Assembly (NCBI GenBank): GCA_965603495.1
Contig: CBFDDF010000001.1
Coordinates: 558,001 to 622,000 of the forward strand
Source of the DNA: Thiomicrorhabdus sp965603495
GTDB lineage: Bacteria; Pseudomonadota; Gammaproteobacteria; Thiomicrospirales; Thiomicrospiraceae
Direction: 5' to 3'
DNA: 64,000 nucleotides
Below, in pieces: positions 43,966 through 52,062 of this stretch. The position numbers and the translations under genes are program-made. Positions within the stretch are counted from its first letter, which is position 1, and each line of letters begins with the position of its first letter. The notes under the pieces are model-generated. The model searched no databases. It saw only the letters and a list, made by a program, of their open reading frames with translations, and was not told the DNA's origin.

Positions 43966-45845
43966 TGTTTAATCTTACTTGGTTATTGGCGCTTCCGCGT
44001 TGGCAAAAGCGTTTGTTGTCGATTGCAGTCGATATTGTTGGCTTGTTGTTGATTGGCGTTTTGGCTATTTGGTTGCGTTTAGGCAATACTGTTTTTCCAG
44101 TAACGGAGTATTTTCCTGCGATTAGTTTATTGCCTTTATTGGCGCTGCCAGTCTTTATAAGAATGGGATTATATCGTGCGGTTGTACGTTATATTAGCCA
44201 TCGTTTTGTCTTTATCGTTTTTAGTGCCGTGTCTTTAAGTTTTCTGCTTTGGGCTACTGCGATATTAATGCTGGATTTTCAATTCCCTCGCTCTGCATTA
44301 ATCATTGCTTGGTTACTTGCCATGTTTTATGTTGCTGGTTCTCGATTTACCGTTCGTTGGCTTTTACTCAAAATAACGGGCTTAAATACGGATGCGCAAT
44401 CGGTCGTGATTTTTGGAGCAGGGGCTTCTGGACGTCAATTGATGCAGGCACTAGAGTCTATGTCCAGCCGGAAAGTGGTTGCTTTTCTGGATGATGAAAA
44501 AAGCTTAAACCATCAAAAAATTGGCTCAATCAAAGTTTATCAGCGTAACGAATTGGAAGATTTAATTGAACGCTTTAAAGTCCAAGAAGTTTTATTGGCG
44601 ATCCCTTCTTTAAATGCTTCACAAAAGAAAAGCATTCTCACGTGGCTTGAACCTTATGCGGTTAAAGTATCAACCTTGCCAAGTATCGATGAAATTGTAG
44701 ATGGTAAGGTCTCTTTTTCTGATGTCCGAGAAGTCAGTATCGAGGATTTATTAGGACGGGATTCGGTGCCACCTCGAGTCGAGTTACTGAGTCAGTGTAT
44801 TACGGATAAGGTTGTGATGGTGACTGGCGGTGGCGGTTCAATAGGTTCTGAACTGTGTCGTCAAATTATACTGCAACGGCCTCAAAAATTGATTATTTAT
44901 GAGCTGAGTGAGTTTGCTTTGTACTCTATTGAGCAAGACTTGCTTAAGCTGATGCAGACTAAAGGATTTGTCGTTGAGTTAGTGGTGATGTTAGGGGATG
45001 TGAAGAACACCCCTAAACTCAAAGAAGTGATGGCAAAGTTCCACGTTGAAACTATTTATCATGCGGCAGCCTATAAGCATGTACCAATGGTTGAGCATAA
45101 CATTGCGGAAGGAATTTTGAATAACAGTTTAGGGACTTACCAAGTCGCTAAGGTTGCGGCAGAGCAGGGTGTACAAAATTTTGTCTTAATCTCAACCGAT
45201 AAAGCAGTGCGACCTACCAATTTTATGGGCGCTAGTAAGCGGCTTGCAGAGATGGCATTGCAGGCTTTACAAGATCATTACCCAGAAACTCGTTTTGTAA
45301 TGGTGCGTTTTGGTAACGTATTGGGTTCGTCAGGTTCGGTGATTCCTCTGTTTAAGCAACAAATTGCTTTGGGCGGTCCAGTAACCGTGACCCATAAAGA
45401 AATCACTCGTTATTTTATGACCATTCCAGAAGCCGCTTCATTAGTAATTCAAGCAGGTTCAATGGGAGTTGGCGGTGACGTGTTTGTTTTAGACATGGGT
45501 GAGCCTGTCAAAATTTCCGATCTGGCCGTTAGGGTCATTCATTTGTCCGGGTTAGAAGTGGTTGATGCGTCGGGCCATGGTGATATAGAAATCCAATATA
45601 CCGGTTTACGACCTGGTGAAAAACTCTATGAAGAATTATTAATTGGCGATAACGTCGATGGTACAGATCATCCAAGAATCATGAAAGCGCATGACTGCTA
45701 CCTGCCTTATGACGAGTTCGTAACTGAAATAGAATGTCTCCAAAAGTATCTAGGTGAGAATGATTTTAAGGCTGTCTCAAATCAACTTACAAAATTGGTA
45801 GATGGATTTAATCATAATTCAAATATCGTCGATTATCTGAATTAG
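43965..45845 (+). CDS. wbpM: Membrane UDP-GlcNAc 4,6-dehydratase (WbpM/PglF/CapD)
   Basis: The 626-residue protein has four N-terminal membrane helices (about 14-125), a first Rossmann domain (VVIFGAGASGRQLMQAL) and a second, catalytic domain: VMVTGGGGSIGSELCRQI, YHAAAYKHVPMVE, STDKAVRPTNFMGASKR with Met in place of Tyr, VRFGNVLGSSGSVIPLF and TGLRPGEKLYEELL. It forms UDP-4-keto-6-deoxy-GlcNAc. The start is GTG, overlapping the previous stop, with GGAG upstream. It ends the O-antigen locus; 250 bases follow before comEA with no other gene that I can support. Confidence 0.95.
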   Translation: MFNLTWLLALPRWQKRLLSIAVDIVGLLLIGVLAIWLRLGNTVFPVTEYFPAISLLPLLALPVFIRMGLYRAVVRYISHRFVFIVFSAVSLSFLLWATAILMLDFQFPRSALIIAWLLAMFYVAGSRFTVRWLLLKITGLNTDAQSVVIFGAGASGRQLMQALESMSSRKVVAFLDDEKSLNHQKIGSIKVYQRNELEDLIERFKVQEVLLAIPSLNASQKKSILTWLEPYAVKVSTLPSIDEIVDGKVSFSDVREVSIEDLLGRDSVPPRVELLSQCITDKVVMVTGGGGSIGSELCRQIILQRPQKLIIYELSEFALYSIEQDLLKLMQTKGFVVELVVMLGDVKNTPKLKEVMAKFHVETIYHAAAYKHVPMVEHNIAEGILNNSLGTYQVAKVAAEQGVQNFVLISTDKAVRPTNFMGASKRLAEMALQALQDHYPETRFVMVRFGNVLGSSGSVIPLFKQQIALGGPVTVTHKEITRYFMTIPEAASLVIQAGSMGVGGDVFVLDMGEPVKISDLAVRVIHLSGLEVVDASGHGDIEIQYTGLRPGEKLYEELLIGDNVDGTDHPRIMKAHDCYLPYDEFVTEIECLQKYLGENDFKAVSNQLTKLVDGFNHNSNIVDYLN

Positions 45846-46040
45846 ATTGTAGGCCTTTAGTTAAGGGTGAATAAACCACTTAGGTAATCCTGACTAGAAA
45901 CGCTGGTTATAGTGAAGAAGTTTTTCATTCCAGAATGCTAATTTAGAGAAAGGAGCTCGATAATTTCTACGATGATATAAGTTTTTTGTTGTTTCAAGTA
46001 CGTATCTCCTGTGTCTAAACGCTTATCGAATCTTGTTTTC

Positions 46041-46073
46041 TGTTATGATGGAATTTCGTCATTTTTAATGACG
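46041..46073 (+). promoter_or_regulatory. Candidate comEA promoter with a hairpin at the transcript start
   Basis: TGTTATGAT is an extended -10 element. Eight bases after it, CGTCATT (46057-46063) and AATGACG (46067-46073) form a perfect 7-bp stem with a TTT loop, followed by TTTTATTTTTT. A transcript starting near 46056 would begin with this terminator-like hairpin, 28 bases before the comEA start. Confidence 0.45.
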
Positions 46074-46101
46074 TTTTATTTTTTCATAATGGAGTATGTC
46101 T

Positions 46102-46365
46102 ATGTTGTTGAAAAATGGATTATTAATAGCGTTATTGAGTTTCAGTGTAAGTGTTTTAGCAAGTCCGGTTAATGTGAACACTGCATCACCAGATGAAATT
46201 TCTTCGGCCTTAAAAGGTATTGGTCCGGCTAAGGCGGGGGCGATTTCTAAATTTTGCCAAGCAACGCCGTGTTCAAAGCCAGAAGATCTTCTACATGTAA
46301 AAGGCATTGGTGAGAAAACCTTAGAAAAAATCAAGGTGGATTTAGTGTTTAAAACGTCAAAGTAA
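46102..46365 (+). CDS. comEA: ComEA-like helix-hairpin-helix DNA-binding protein
   Basis: A small periplasmic protein: a signal peptide (LLIALLSFSVSVLAS) and one helix-hairpin-helix domain with VNVNTASPDEISSALKGIG, AKAGAISKF and LLHVKGIGEKTLEKI. Such proteins bind incoming DNA in natural transformation of Gram-negative bacteria. GGAG lies seven bases before ATG 46102; ATG 46096 is too close to it. A Cys pair (CQATPCSKP) may form a disulfide. A palindrome copy lies 21 bases after the stop, and the next gene is a periplasmic DNA ligase, so this is a small DNA-uptake locus. Confidence 0.9.
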   Translation: MLLKNGLLIALLSFSVSVLASPVNVNTASPDEISSALKGIGPAKAGAISKFCQATPCSKPEDLLHVKGIGEKTLEKIKVDLVFKTSK

Positions 46366-46386
46366 TTTTTACTGAAAAGTGTTTTC

Positions 46387-46398
46387 ACCAGGCCTGGT
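46387..46398. repeat. Palindrome ACCAGGCCTGGT, copy 6
   Basis: Exact copy between genes, 21 bases after the comEA stop and before a run of eight T. Confidence 0.9.
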
Positions 46399-46515
46399 CA
46401 TTCTGATTGGGCTTTTTTTTGCCATTAGTCTGGGTGATGCTCGGTGATGTCATGCTTCTATTCTGAGATTCACCATTTAGTCTCATTTATTAGAACCAAA
46501 CGGAAAGGATCATCG

Positions 46516-46584
46516 ATGGTTGCACTTAATATACACATATTCAAATCATTACTAAATGAGAATGCTAGATGGCTTTCTATTTAA
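46516..46584 (+). CDS. Possible 22-codon leader ORF upstream of the ligase gene
   Basis: ATG 46516 follows an excellent ribosome binding site (GGAAAGGATCATCG) at proper spacing and opens a 22-codon frame ending in TAA at 46582. It overlaps the ligase start by 16 bases in another frame, and the ligase itself has only a weak ribosome binding site. Translation of the leader could feed ribosomes to the ligase start. The peptide (MVALNIHIFKSLLNENARWL) resembles nothing that I know. It may be chance. Confidence 0.35.
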   Translation: MVALNIHIFKSLLNENARWLSI

Positions 46585-47525
46585 AACGTAATCTACCAGG
46601 CCTGGTAATCTTGTTGAGCCTTTTGTGTTCTGGCCTCGACGTCAATGCGACTGACTTAAAGTTAGGTGGGGATAAGCAGGCTTCGATGCTTAATCATTCT
46701 CAGACGGTAAGGGCGATCTTGCCAGTTGCCCCCGATCTTTTGCTTTTAAAGCAATATGAACCCGGACAAAATATCAATGGTTGGCTGATGAGTGAGAAAC
46801 TGGATGGGGTGCGTGCTTATTGGAATGGTAGACAGTTGATGAGTCGTAGCGGCAAGCAATTTGCGGTGCCAACCTGGTTTACCGAAAATTTTCCGCCATT
46901 CGAATTGGATGGCGAGCTGTGGTTGGGCCGTAATCAATTCGAGCAGACTATCTCTATCGTTAATAAACTGACTGCTCATAATGGATGGCAAGGCATAACT
47001 TATCAAGTCTTTGAACTTCCCAATCAAGTCGGCGGATTATTGGCGCGAATGAATGTCCTTAACCTATATTTAACACATTTTCCAGCACCCTATCTGCGAG
47101 TAGTTGAACAAGTAGAGGTGAGTAGTGAATCGAAGTTACAAGTCGAGTTACAGCGAATTCTAGCGATGGGTGGGGAAGGTTTGGTCGTTAGAAATCCAGA
47201 AAGCCTATATCACGCTGGTCGTTCGAATGAAGCCCTAAAAGTGAAGTTAAAGCAGGATGCAGAGTGTGAGATAAAGGGGTATACCGAGGGCAAAGGTAAG
47301 TATCTCGATAAAGTCGGTGCATTGAAGTGTGAAATTGTAGATGGCCAGTTTACGGATTTAACTGATCCAGATGATCGATTACTCAAAATAGGCAGTGGAT
47401 TGACCGATTTGCAACGTGCAGAGCCTCCTGCAATCGGTGCAGTGATTACTTTTCAGTATATTGGTTTAACTAAAAAAGGCCTGCCACGATTTCCTGTGTT
47501 TCTGAGAGTAAGGTCTGACCACTAG
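46569..47525 (+). CDS. ligE: Periplasmic ATP-dependent DNA ligase (Lig E type)
   Basis: A minimal ligase with an N-terminal signal peptide (LPGLVILLSLLCSGLDVNAT). Motif I is MSEKLDGVRAYW with the adenylated Lys, then FPPFELDGELW (motif III-like), GGEGLVVRN (motif IV) and ALKVKLKQDAECE (motif V), followed by a compact OB domain ending near KKGLPRFPVFLRVR. Lig E enzymes occur in Haemophilus, Neisseria and related bacteria and are thought to act on DNA in the periplasm. It lies beside comEA. A palindrome copy overlaps its signal peptide and encodes L-P-G-L-V. Confidence 0.88.
   Translation: MAFYLKRNLPGLVILLSLLCSGLDVNATDLKLGGDKQASMLNHSQTVRAILPVAPDLLLLKQYEPGQNINGWLMSEKLDGVRAYWNGRQLMSRSGKQFAVPTWFTENFPPFELDGELWLGRNQFEQTISIVNKLTAHNGWQGITYQVFELPNQVGGLLARMNVLNLYLTHFPAPYLRVVEQVEVSSESKLQVELQRILAMGGEGLVVRNPESLYHAGRSNEALKVKLKQDAECEIKGYTEGKGKYLDKVGALKCEIVDGQFTDLTDPDDRLLKIGSGLTDLQRAEPPAIGAVITFQYIGLTKKGLPRFPVFLRVRSDH
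46595..46606. repeat. Palindrome ACCAGGCCTGGT, copy 7
   Basis: Exact copy in the signal-peptide codons of the ligase gene (P-G-L-V). Symmetry extends by one pair to TACCAGGCCTGGTA. Confidence 0.9.
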
Positions 47526-47608
47526 AATGGCTGTTTCTACTCTTTATTTGTAATCCAGATGAACTTCATGATGGTTATTTAGATTGGCAGGCATCGTCTT
47601 TAATAATC

Positions 47609-47620
47609 ACCAGGCCTGGT
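47609..47620. repeat. Palindrome ACCAGGCCTGGT, copy 8
   Basis: Exact copy between genes, downstream of the ligase gene. Confidence 0.9.
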
Positions 47621-47680
47621 TGGTTCATTATATTAGGATCTTGTGGTTGAATTGTCTTGGTCGTTTCAAAGAATAGGGAA

Positions 47681-47703
47681 ACACCCACTCAGAATGTGGG
47701 TGT
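47681..47703. terminator. Hairpin between ligase and aminotransferase genes
   Basis: A perfect 8-bp stem (ACACCCAC with GTGGGTGT) around a seven-base loop lies 24 bases past the aminotransferase stop on its strand. The tail on the minus strand is TTCCCTATT, only partly T-rich. It probably ends transcription of the aminotransferase gene. Confidence 0.6.
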
Positions 47704-47726
47704 GAAGTGAAAAATTGTTTGTCTAC

Positions 47727-48908
47727 TTAGCCTTGCATAAACGCATCAATGCGATCTAATGCATTAACCAGGTTTTCCATACTAGTGGCGAAAGAGATAC
47801 GCAGATGCTTATCCGCGCCAAATGCTGAGCCTGGCACAACGGCAACTAACTTATCTTCTAAAAGAGCGGTTGATAACTCAGCGTCTGTCGTCATGCCTTT
47901 CATTGTTAAGGCTTCTGAAACATCCATAAAGGCGTAGAAAGCACCATCGGCTTCTATGCATTTAAAGCCTGGGATTTGATTGATTCTTTTTACCACAAAC
48001 GTATGGCGTTTTTTGAATTCGACCAACATGGTTTGAATACACTCTTGAGAACCATTCAATGCAACGACGGCTGCGGCTTGAGAGATTGAGCAAGGGTTAG
48101 AAGTACTTTGTGACTGTACCTTGCGCATCCCGGTAATAATTTCTGCTGGGCCTGCAGCATAACCAATACGCCAACCTGTCATTGAGTAGGCTTTGGATAC
48201 ACCATTCATAACAATCGTACGGTCAGATAATTCAGGACAGACTTCCAATATATTGGTAAAAGGCATATCGCTAATCATAATATGTTCATACATATCATCT
48301 GACGCAATGATAATGTTTGGATAATTAACTAAAATGTCCGCTAAGGCTTTCAGTTCATCAGCAGTATAAACCGCGCCCGTTGGATTAGAAGGGCTATTGA
48401 GCACCAAAATTTTAGTTTTCGCGGTAATCGCGTTTTCAAGTTGCGTAGCAGTAATTTTAAAGCCTTGGGCGATACCGGCTTCAATAATGATCGGTTCGCC
48501 ACCTGCCAACAATGCCATGTCTGGATAAGATACCCAGTAAGGCGCTGGAATAATGACTTCATCGCCATCGTTTAAAACCGCTTGGCAAAGGTTGAAAAAA
48601 CTTTGTTTGCCACCAGAAGAGACTAGGATTTGATTCATTGCATAATCTAAACCATTGTCACGTTTAAATTTAGCTTGAATGGCTTCTTTTAAATCAGGCG
48701 TGCCATCGACTGCGGTATAACGTGTTTGGCCATTTTGAATCGCCGCAATACCGGCTGCTTTGATATGCTCTGGCGTATCAAAATCAGGTTCTCCAGCACC
48801 CAGGCTAATAATATCTTTACCCGCGCGTTTTAATTCTGCTGCTTTGGCAGTAATTACCAGTGTAAGGGAAGGTTTAACTCGATTAACACGATCAGATAAA
48901 CTAGCCAT
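47727..48908 (-). CDS. aspC: Aspartate aminotransferase (class I, subgroup I-beta)
   Basis: A PLP aminotransferase of 393 residues: MASLSDRVNRVKPSLTL at the start, ISLGAGEPDFDTPEHIK, SSGGKQSFFN, the Asn-Pro-Thr motif in LNSPSNPTGAVY, SDDMYEHI and the cofactor lysine in NGVSKAYSMTGWRIGY. The start at 48908 follows GGAG; the longer frame from 48995 has no family match. The gene is divergent from uvrB, an arrangement found in many gammaproteobacteria. It may also accept other amino donors (for example prephenate in some relatives). Confidence 0.92.
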   Translation of the reverse strand: MASLSDRVNRVKPSLTLVITAKAAELKRAGKDIISLGAGEPDFDTPEHIKAAGIAAIQNGQTRYTAVDGTPDLKEAIQAKFKRDNGLDYAMNQILVSSGGKQSFFNLCQAVLNDGDEVIIPAPYWVSYPDMALLAGGEPIIIEAGIAQGFKITATQLENAITAKTKILVLNSPSNPTGAVYTADELKALADILVNYPNIIIASDDMYEHIMISDMPFTNILEVCPELSDRTIVMNGVSKAYSMTGWRIGYAAGPAEIITGMRKVQSQSTSNPCSISQAAAVVALNGSQECIQTMLVEFKKRHTFVVKRINQIPGFKCIEADGAFYAFMDVSEALTMKGMTTDAELSTALLEDKLVAVVPGSAFGADKHLRISFATSMENLVNALDRIDAFMQG

Positions 48909-49072
48909 TGATTGAATTTCTCCGCGAATGAATGAACTTGTATAATACATCTTTTGTTTGGCATAAAAGCCAGGGAAAAGTCTTTGTAGAATCAAGTGCG
49001 CTTTGCATTAGTGTTTAATTATTGATTCCCCCTATTCTACTGGATTTTGCTTGGGTTTTTAAAGGAATAATT

Positions 49073-51106
49073 GTGTCTAAATTGTTTGAATTAGTTTCTC
49101 AGTACTCTCCAAATGGAGACCAGCCTACTGCCATTGCGCAATTGGTTGAAGGACTGGAGGATGGTGAAGCCTATCAGACCCTTCTTGGGGTGACTGGTTC
49201 GGGCAAAACTTTTACCATTGCGAATGTCATTCAGCAGGTACAACGCCCAACAATTATCATTGCCCACAATAAAACTTTGGCCGCACAATTGTATGGTGAA
49301 ATGAAGGGGTTTTTCCCAAATAATGCGGTTGAATACTTTGTTTCTTATTACGATTATTATCAGCCAGAGGCCTATGTGCCAGCTTCTGATACCTATATTT
49401 CAAAAGATTCCTCGGTTAATGAGCAGATTGAACAGCTCCGTTTATCCGCGACGAAAGCTCTGCTAGAACGTGAAGATGTCATTTTGATTGCCACCGTTTC
49501 CGCTATTTACGGTTTAGGCGATCCTGAAATGTATTTGAAGATGATTCTACAGATACGTTTGGGGGATAGGATTGCACAGCGCGATATTTTAGCCAGATTG
49601 ATTTCCATGCAATACAAACGTAATGACATAGAGCTGTGGCGTGGTAGCTTTCGGGTACGTGGCGATGTCATTGATATTTTTCCAGCGGAAGCAGAAGAGT
49701 ATGCCCTTCGAATTGAACTGTTTGATGACGAAGTTGAGAGCATTGCTTGGTTTGATCCACTCACGGGCGAGGTATTGTCGCGTCCGACCCGTGCTACCGT
49801 TTATCCTAAATCTCATTACGTTACGCCACGTGAACGCGTGCTAGAGATGGTCGAACACGTCAAAGTTGAACTGGTCGAACGTTTGGCTGAGCTGCGTTCG
49901 ATGAGTAAGCTGGTTGAAGCACAACGTCTAGAAGAACGTACTCGATTAGACATCGAAATGATGGTGGAGTTGGGCTATTGCCAGGGTATTGAAAACTATT
50001 CACGTTATCTCTCTAAACGAGAAGCAGGGCAAGCACCGCCGACCTTAATGGACTATTTCCCGAAAAATTCTCTGCTAGTGATTGATGAAAGTCACGTGAC
50101 CATCCCGCAAATTGGTGGGATGTATAAAGGCGATCGCTCACGTAAGGAAAATTTGGTCAATTACGGTTTTAGATTACCCTCAGCGCTGGACAATCGACCG
50201 ATGATGTTTGAAGAGTTCGAACGTGCTATGCCCCAAGCTATTTTTGTATCAGCGACGCCAGGTAAGTATGAAGCCGAGCACTGCTCGACCATGGTGGAGC
50301 AAGTGGTGCGTCCGACAGGGTTATTAGATCCTATTATTGAAGTTCGTCCGGCCTTAACTCAGGTGGATGATTTACTGGGCGAAATTCGCTGGCGCGCAGA
50401 AGCCGGTCAACGTATTTTAGTCACGACTTTGACTAAACGGATGTCAGAGAATCTCACCGAATATTTTGAAGATCACGGTGTGCGAGTGCGCTACTTGCAT
50501 TCTGATATTGATACGGTCGAACGGATAGAAATCATTCGAGATCTGCGTCTGGGCGAGTTTGATGTGCTGATTGGCATTAACTTGTTGCGAGAAGGCTTGG
50601 ATATTCCAGAGGTGGCTTTGGTCGCCATTTTGGATGCAGATAAGGAAGGGTTTTTACGCTCTGAACGCGCTTTAATTCAAACGATAGGTCGTGCCGCACG
50701 AAATGTAGAAGGTAAGGCAATTCTGTATGCAGATAAAATTACCAAATCGATGAAAACGGCCATTGATGAGACGGAACGACGTCGAGAGAAACAGATTGAA
50801 TATAACCTAGAGAGGGGGATTACACCGCAAGGTTTAAATAAGAAGGTCAGTGATATTTTAGAAGGTTCTCCCTATGCTTCTAAACCGACCAGGCCTGGTA
50901 AGTTACAAAAAGTGGCTGAAAACAGCGGTGAATATGTAACGCATCAGAAACCGCTTTCTCATGCAGAACTCTTGAGTCAGTTGAAAAAGCTAGAGAAAGA
51001 GATGTATAAAGCCGCTAAAGAATTGGATTTTGAAAGAGCGGCTCAACTGAGGGATGAAGTGAAGTCCTTGAAAAGTAATATGGTAGGCATTGGTGATTTA
51101 CGTTAA
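49073..51106 (+). CDS. uvrB: Excinuclease ABC subunit B
   Basis: UvrB verifies damage and loads UvrC in nucleotide excision repair. The 677-residue protein has NGDQPTAIAQLVEGL, Walker A GVTGSGKTFTIANV, the beta-hairpin YYDYYQPEAYVP, DESH, and helicase motifs (EGLDIPEVALVAILDADKEG, QTIGRAARN) with a C-terminal UVR domain (ELDFERAAQLRDEV). GTG 49073 follows AAAGGA by six bases. The variable linker before the UVR domain holds a palindrome copy that encodes KPTRPGK. Confidence 0.97.
   Translation: MSKLFELVSQYSPNGDQPTAIAQLVEGLEDGEAYQTLLGVTGSGKTFTIANVIQQVQRPTIIIAHNKTLAAQLYGEMKGFFPNNAVEYFVSYYDYYQPEAYVPASDTYISKDSSVNEQIEQLRLSATKALLEREDVILIATVSAIYGLGDPEMYLKMILQIRLGDRIAQRDILARLISMQYKRNDIELWRGSFRVRGDVIDIFPAEAEEYALRIELFDDEVESIAWFDPLTGEVLSRPTRATVYPKSHYVTPRERVLEMVEHVKVELVERLAELRSMSKLVEAQRLEERTRLDIEMMVELGYCQGIENYSRYLSKREAGQAPPTLMDYFPKNSLLVIDESHVTIPQIGGMYKGDRSRKENLVNYGFRLPSALDNRPMMFEEFERAMPQAIFVSATPGKYEAEHCSTMVEQVVRPTGLLDPIIEVRPALTQVDDLLGEIRWRAEAGQRILVTTLTKRMSENLTEYFEDHGVRVRYLHSDIDTVERIEIIRDLRLGEFDVLIGINLLREGLDIPEVALVAILDADKEGFLRSERALIQTIGRAARNVEGKAILYADKITKSMKTAIDETERRREKQIEYNLERGITPQGLNKKVSDILEGSPYASKPTRPGKLQKVAENSGEYVTHQKPLSHAELLSQLKKLEKEMYKAAKELDFERAAQLRDEVKSLKSNMVGIGDLR
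50888..50899. repeat. Palindrome ACCAGGCCTGGT, copy 9
   Basis: Exact copy in the variable linker of uvrB (T-R-P-G), followed by AAGTT. Shares its flanks with the one-mismatch copy in lptF at 60777. Confidence 0.9.
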
Positions 51107-51147
51107 AATCTCTAGATTAGACTCTGCGTGTTGGTTAGTTAATATTT

Positions 51148-52062
51148 ATGAAAAAAAATGCTCCAAAACTTGTCGTTAAATCAGAACGCTCTGATCGTGT
51201 TCGGTTTCTCTTGGTATCTATGAAAAATACGGTTTTGATGGTAGCGTTTGTGAGTCTTTTCTCCGGGCTGGTTAATGCATCTGAATCAAGTTTAGAGCGC
51301 CAAGCTTCTCTGTTTCAAACGGGCTGGTCAGCCGCCCAAAACGGTCAGTTAGACAAAGCCTATCAAATTTGGAATGAGTTAAGTAAAGAGTCGATTGTTA
51401 CCCCCGAGTTGAATCGCGCCTTGCAAAATAATTTAGCGGTTATTTTAATTAAACAGAAAAAATATCAAGCCGCTGAACGTCTTTTAGACTCCGCACTGCA
51501 AGCAGATCGTCAAGTGGGAACGACTTTAGATAATCTTAACCAGCTATACGCATACCAAGCCCAAAATACGTATCAGAAGATTTTTAGTAAAACTTCTGTT
51601 GTGGAACCAAAGGGTGCGTTTCTGTTCTTTGATGTTGAAAAAGCTCAGTTGCCTACCGAAAATGTGCTGTCAGAACCGCCCAAATTTTCAGACACGCAGA
51701 ATACACAGGACACGATTAAAGTTAAAGCTTTATTAGAGAGTTGGCGTTTAGCTTGGGCGAGCCAGGATGTAGAAGGCTATCTTAAGCACTACGATAAAAA
51801 TGAGTTTATTCCTAAAAAAGGTATGTCATATTCTACTTGGGAAAAAGGTCGGTATCGGAGTCTACAAAATCCTAAATTTATTAAAGTGGCCTTTAAAGAT
51901 ATTCAAGTGGTGCAGCTTGATAAGAATATGATTCGTAGCCGTTTTTTGCAACAGTATCGTTCTGACCGTTTGAAAGACAATATCTATAAAGTGATTTTAT
52001 GGCAATTGACCGAAGGTCAATGGCAGATCGTTCAAGAGGTTGTGGTTGATGTTAAAGGCTAA
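51148..52062 (+). CDS. Exported TPR/NTF2-like protein linked to an L,D-transpeptidase
   Basis: The 304-residue protein has a hydrophobic stretch after a basic N-terminus (residues 25-46, NTVLMVAFVSLFSGLVNAS), likely a signal peptide; an internal ATG at 51220 would give a standard signal length. Residues 60-130 form TPR-like helices (AAQNGQLDKAYQIWNEL, LAVILIKQKKYQAAERLL). Residues 185-304 resemble the NTF2-like domain seen C-terminal to some L,D-transpeptidases (LLESWRLAWASQDVEGYLKH, YKVILWQLTEGQWQIV). Its stop overlaps the next gene, an L,D-transpeptidase, which suggests a partner role. Function is unproven. Confidence 0.7.
   Translation: MKKNAPKLVVKSERSDRVRFLLVSMKNTVLMVAFVSLFSGLVNASESSLERQASLFQTGWSAAQNGQLDKAYQIWNELSKESIVTPELNRALQNNLAVILIKQKKYQAAERLLDSALQADRQVGTTLDNLNQLYAYQAQNTYQKIFSKTSVVEPKGAFLFFDVEKAQLPTENVLSEPPKFSDTQNTQDTIKVKALLESWRLAWASQDVEGYLKHYDKNEFIPKKGMSYSTWEKGRYRSLQNPKFIKVAFKDIQVVQLDKNMIRSRFLQQYRSDRLKDNIYKVILWQLTEGQWQIVQEVVVDVKG

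Noticed and set aside
45846..46040. Gene or mobile element remnant after wbpM
   Set aside because: No open frame, inverted repeat or tRNA-like fold was found; only an isolated AAAGGAG without a following frame.
46381..46412. Palindrome copy after comEA as a terminator stem
   Set aside because: The perfect 12-bp palindrome has no loop, so as a hairpin it would have only about four base pairs; the T run after it has no proper stem.
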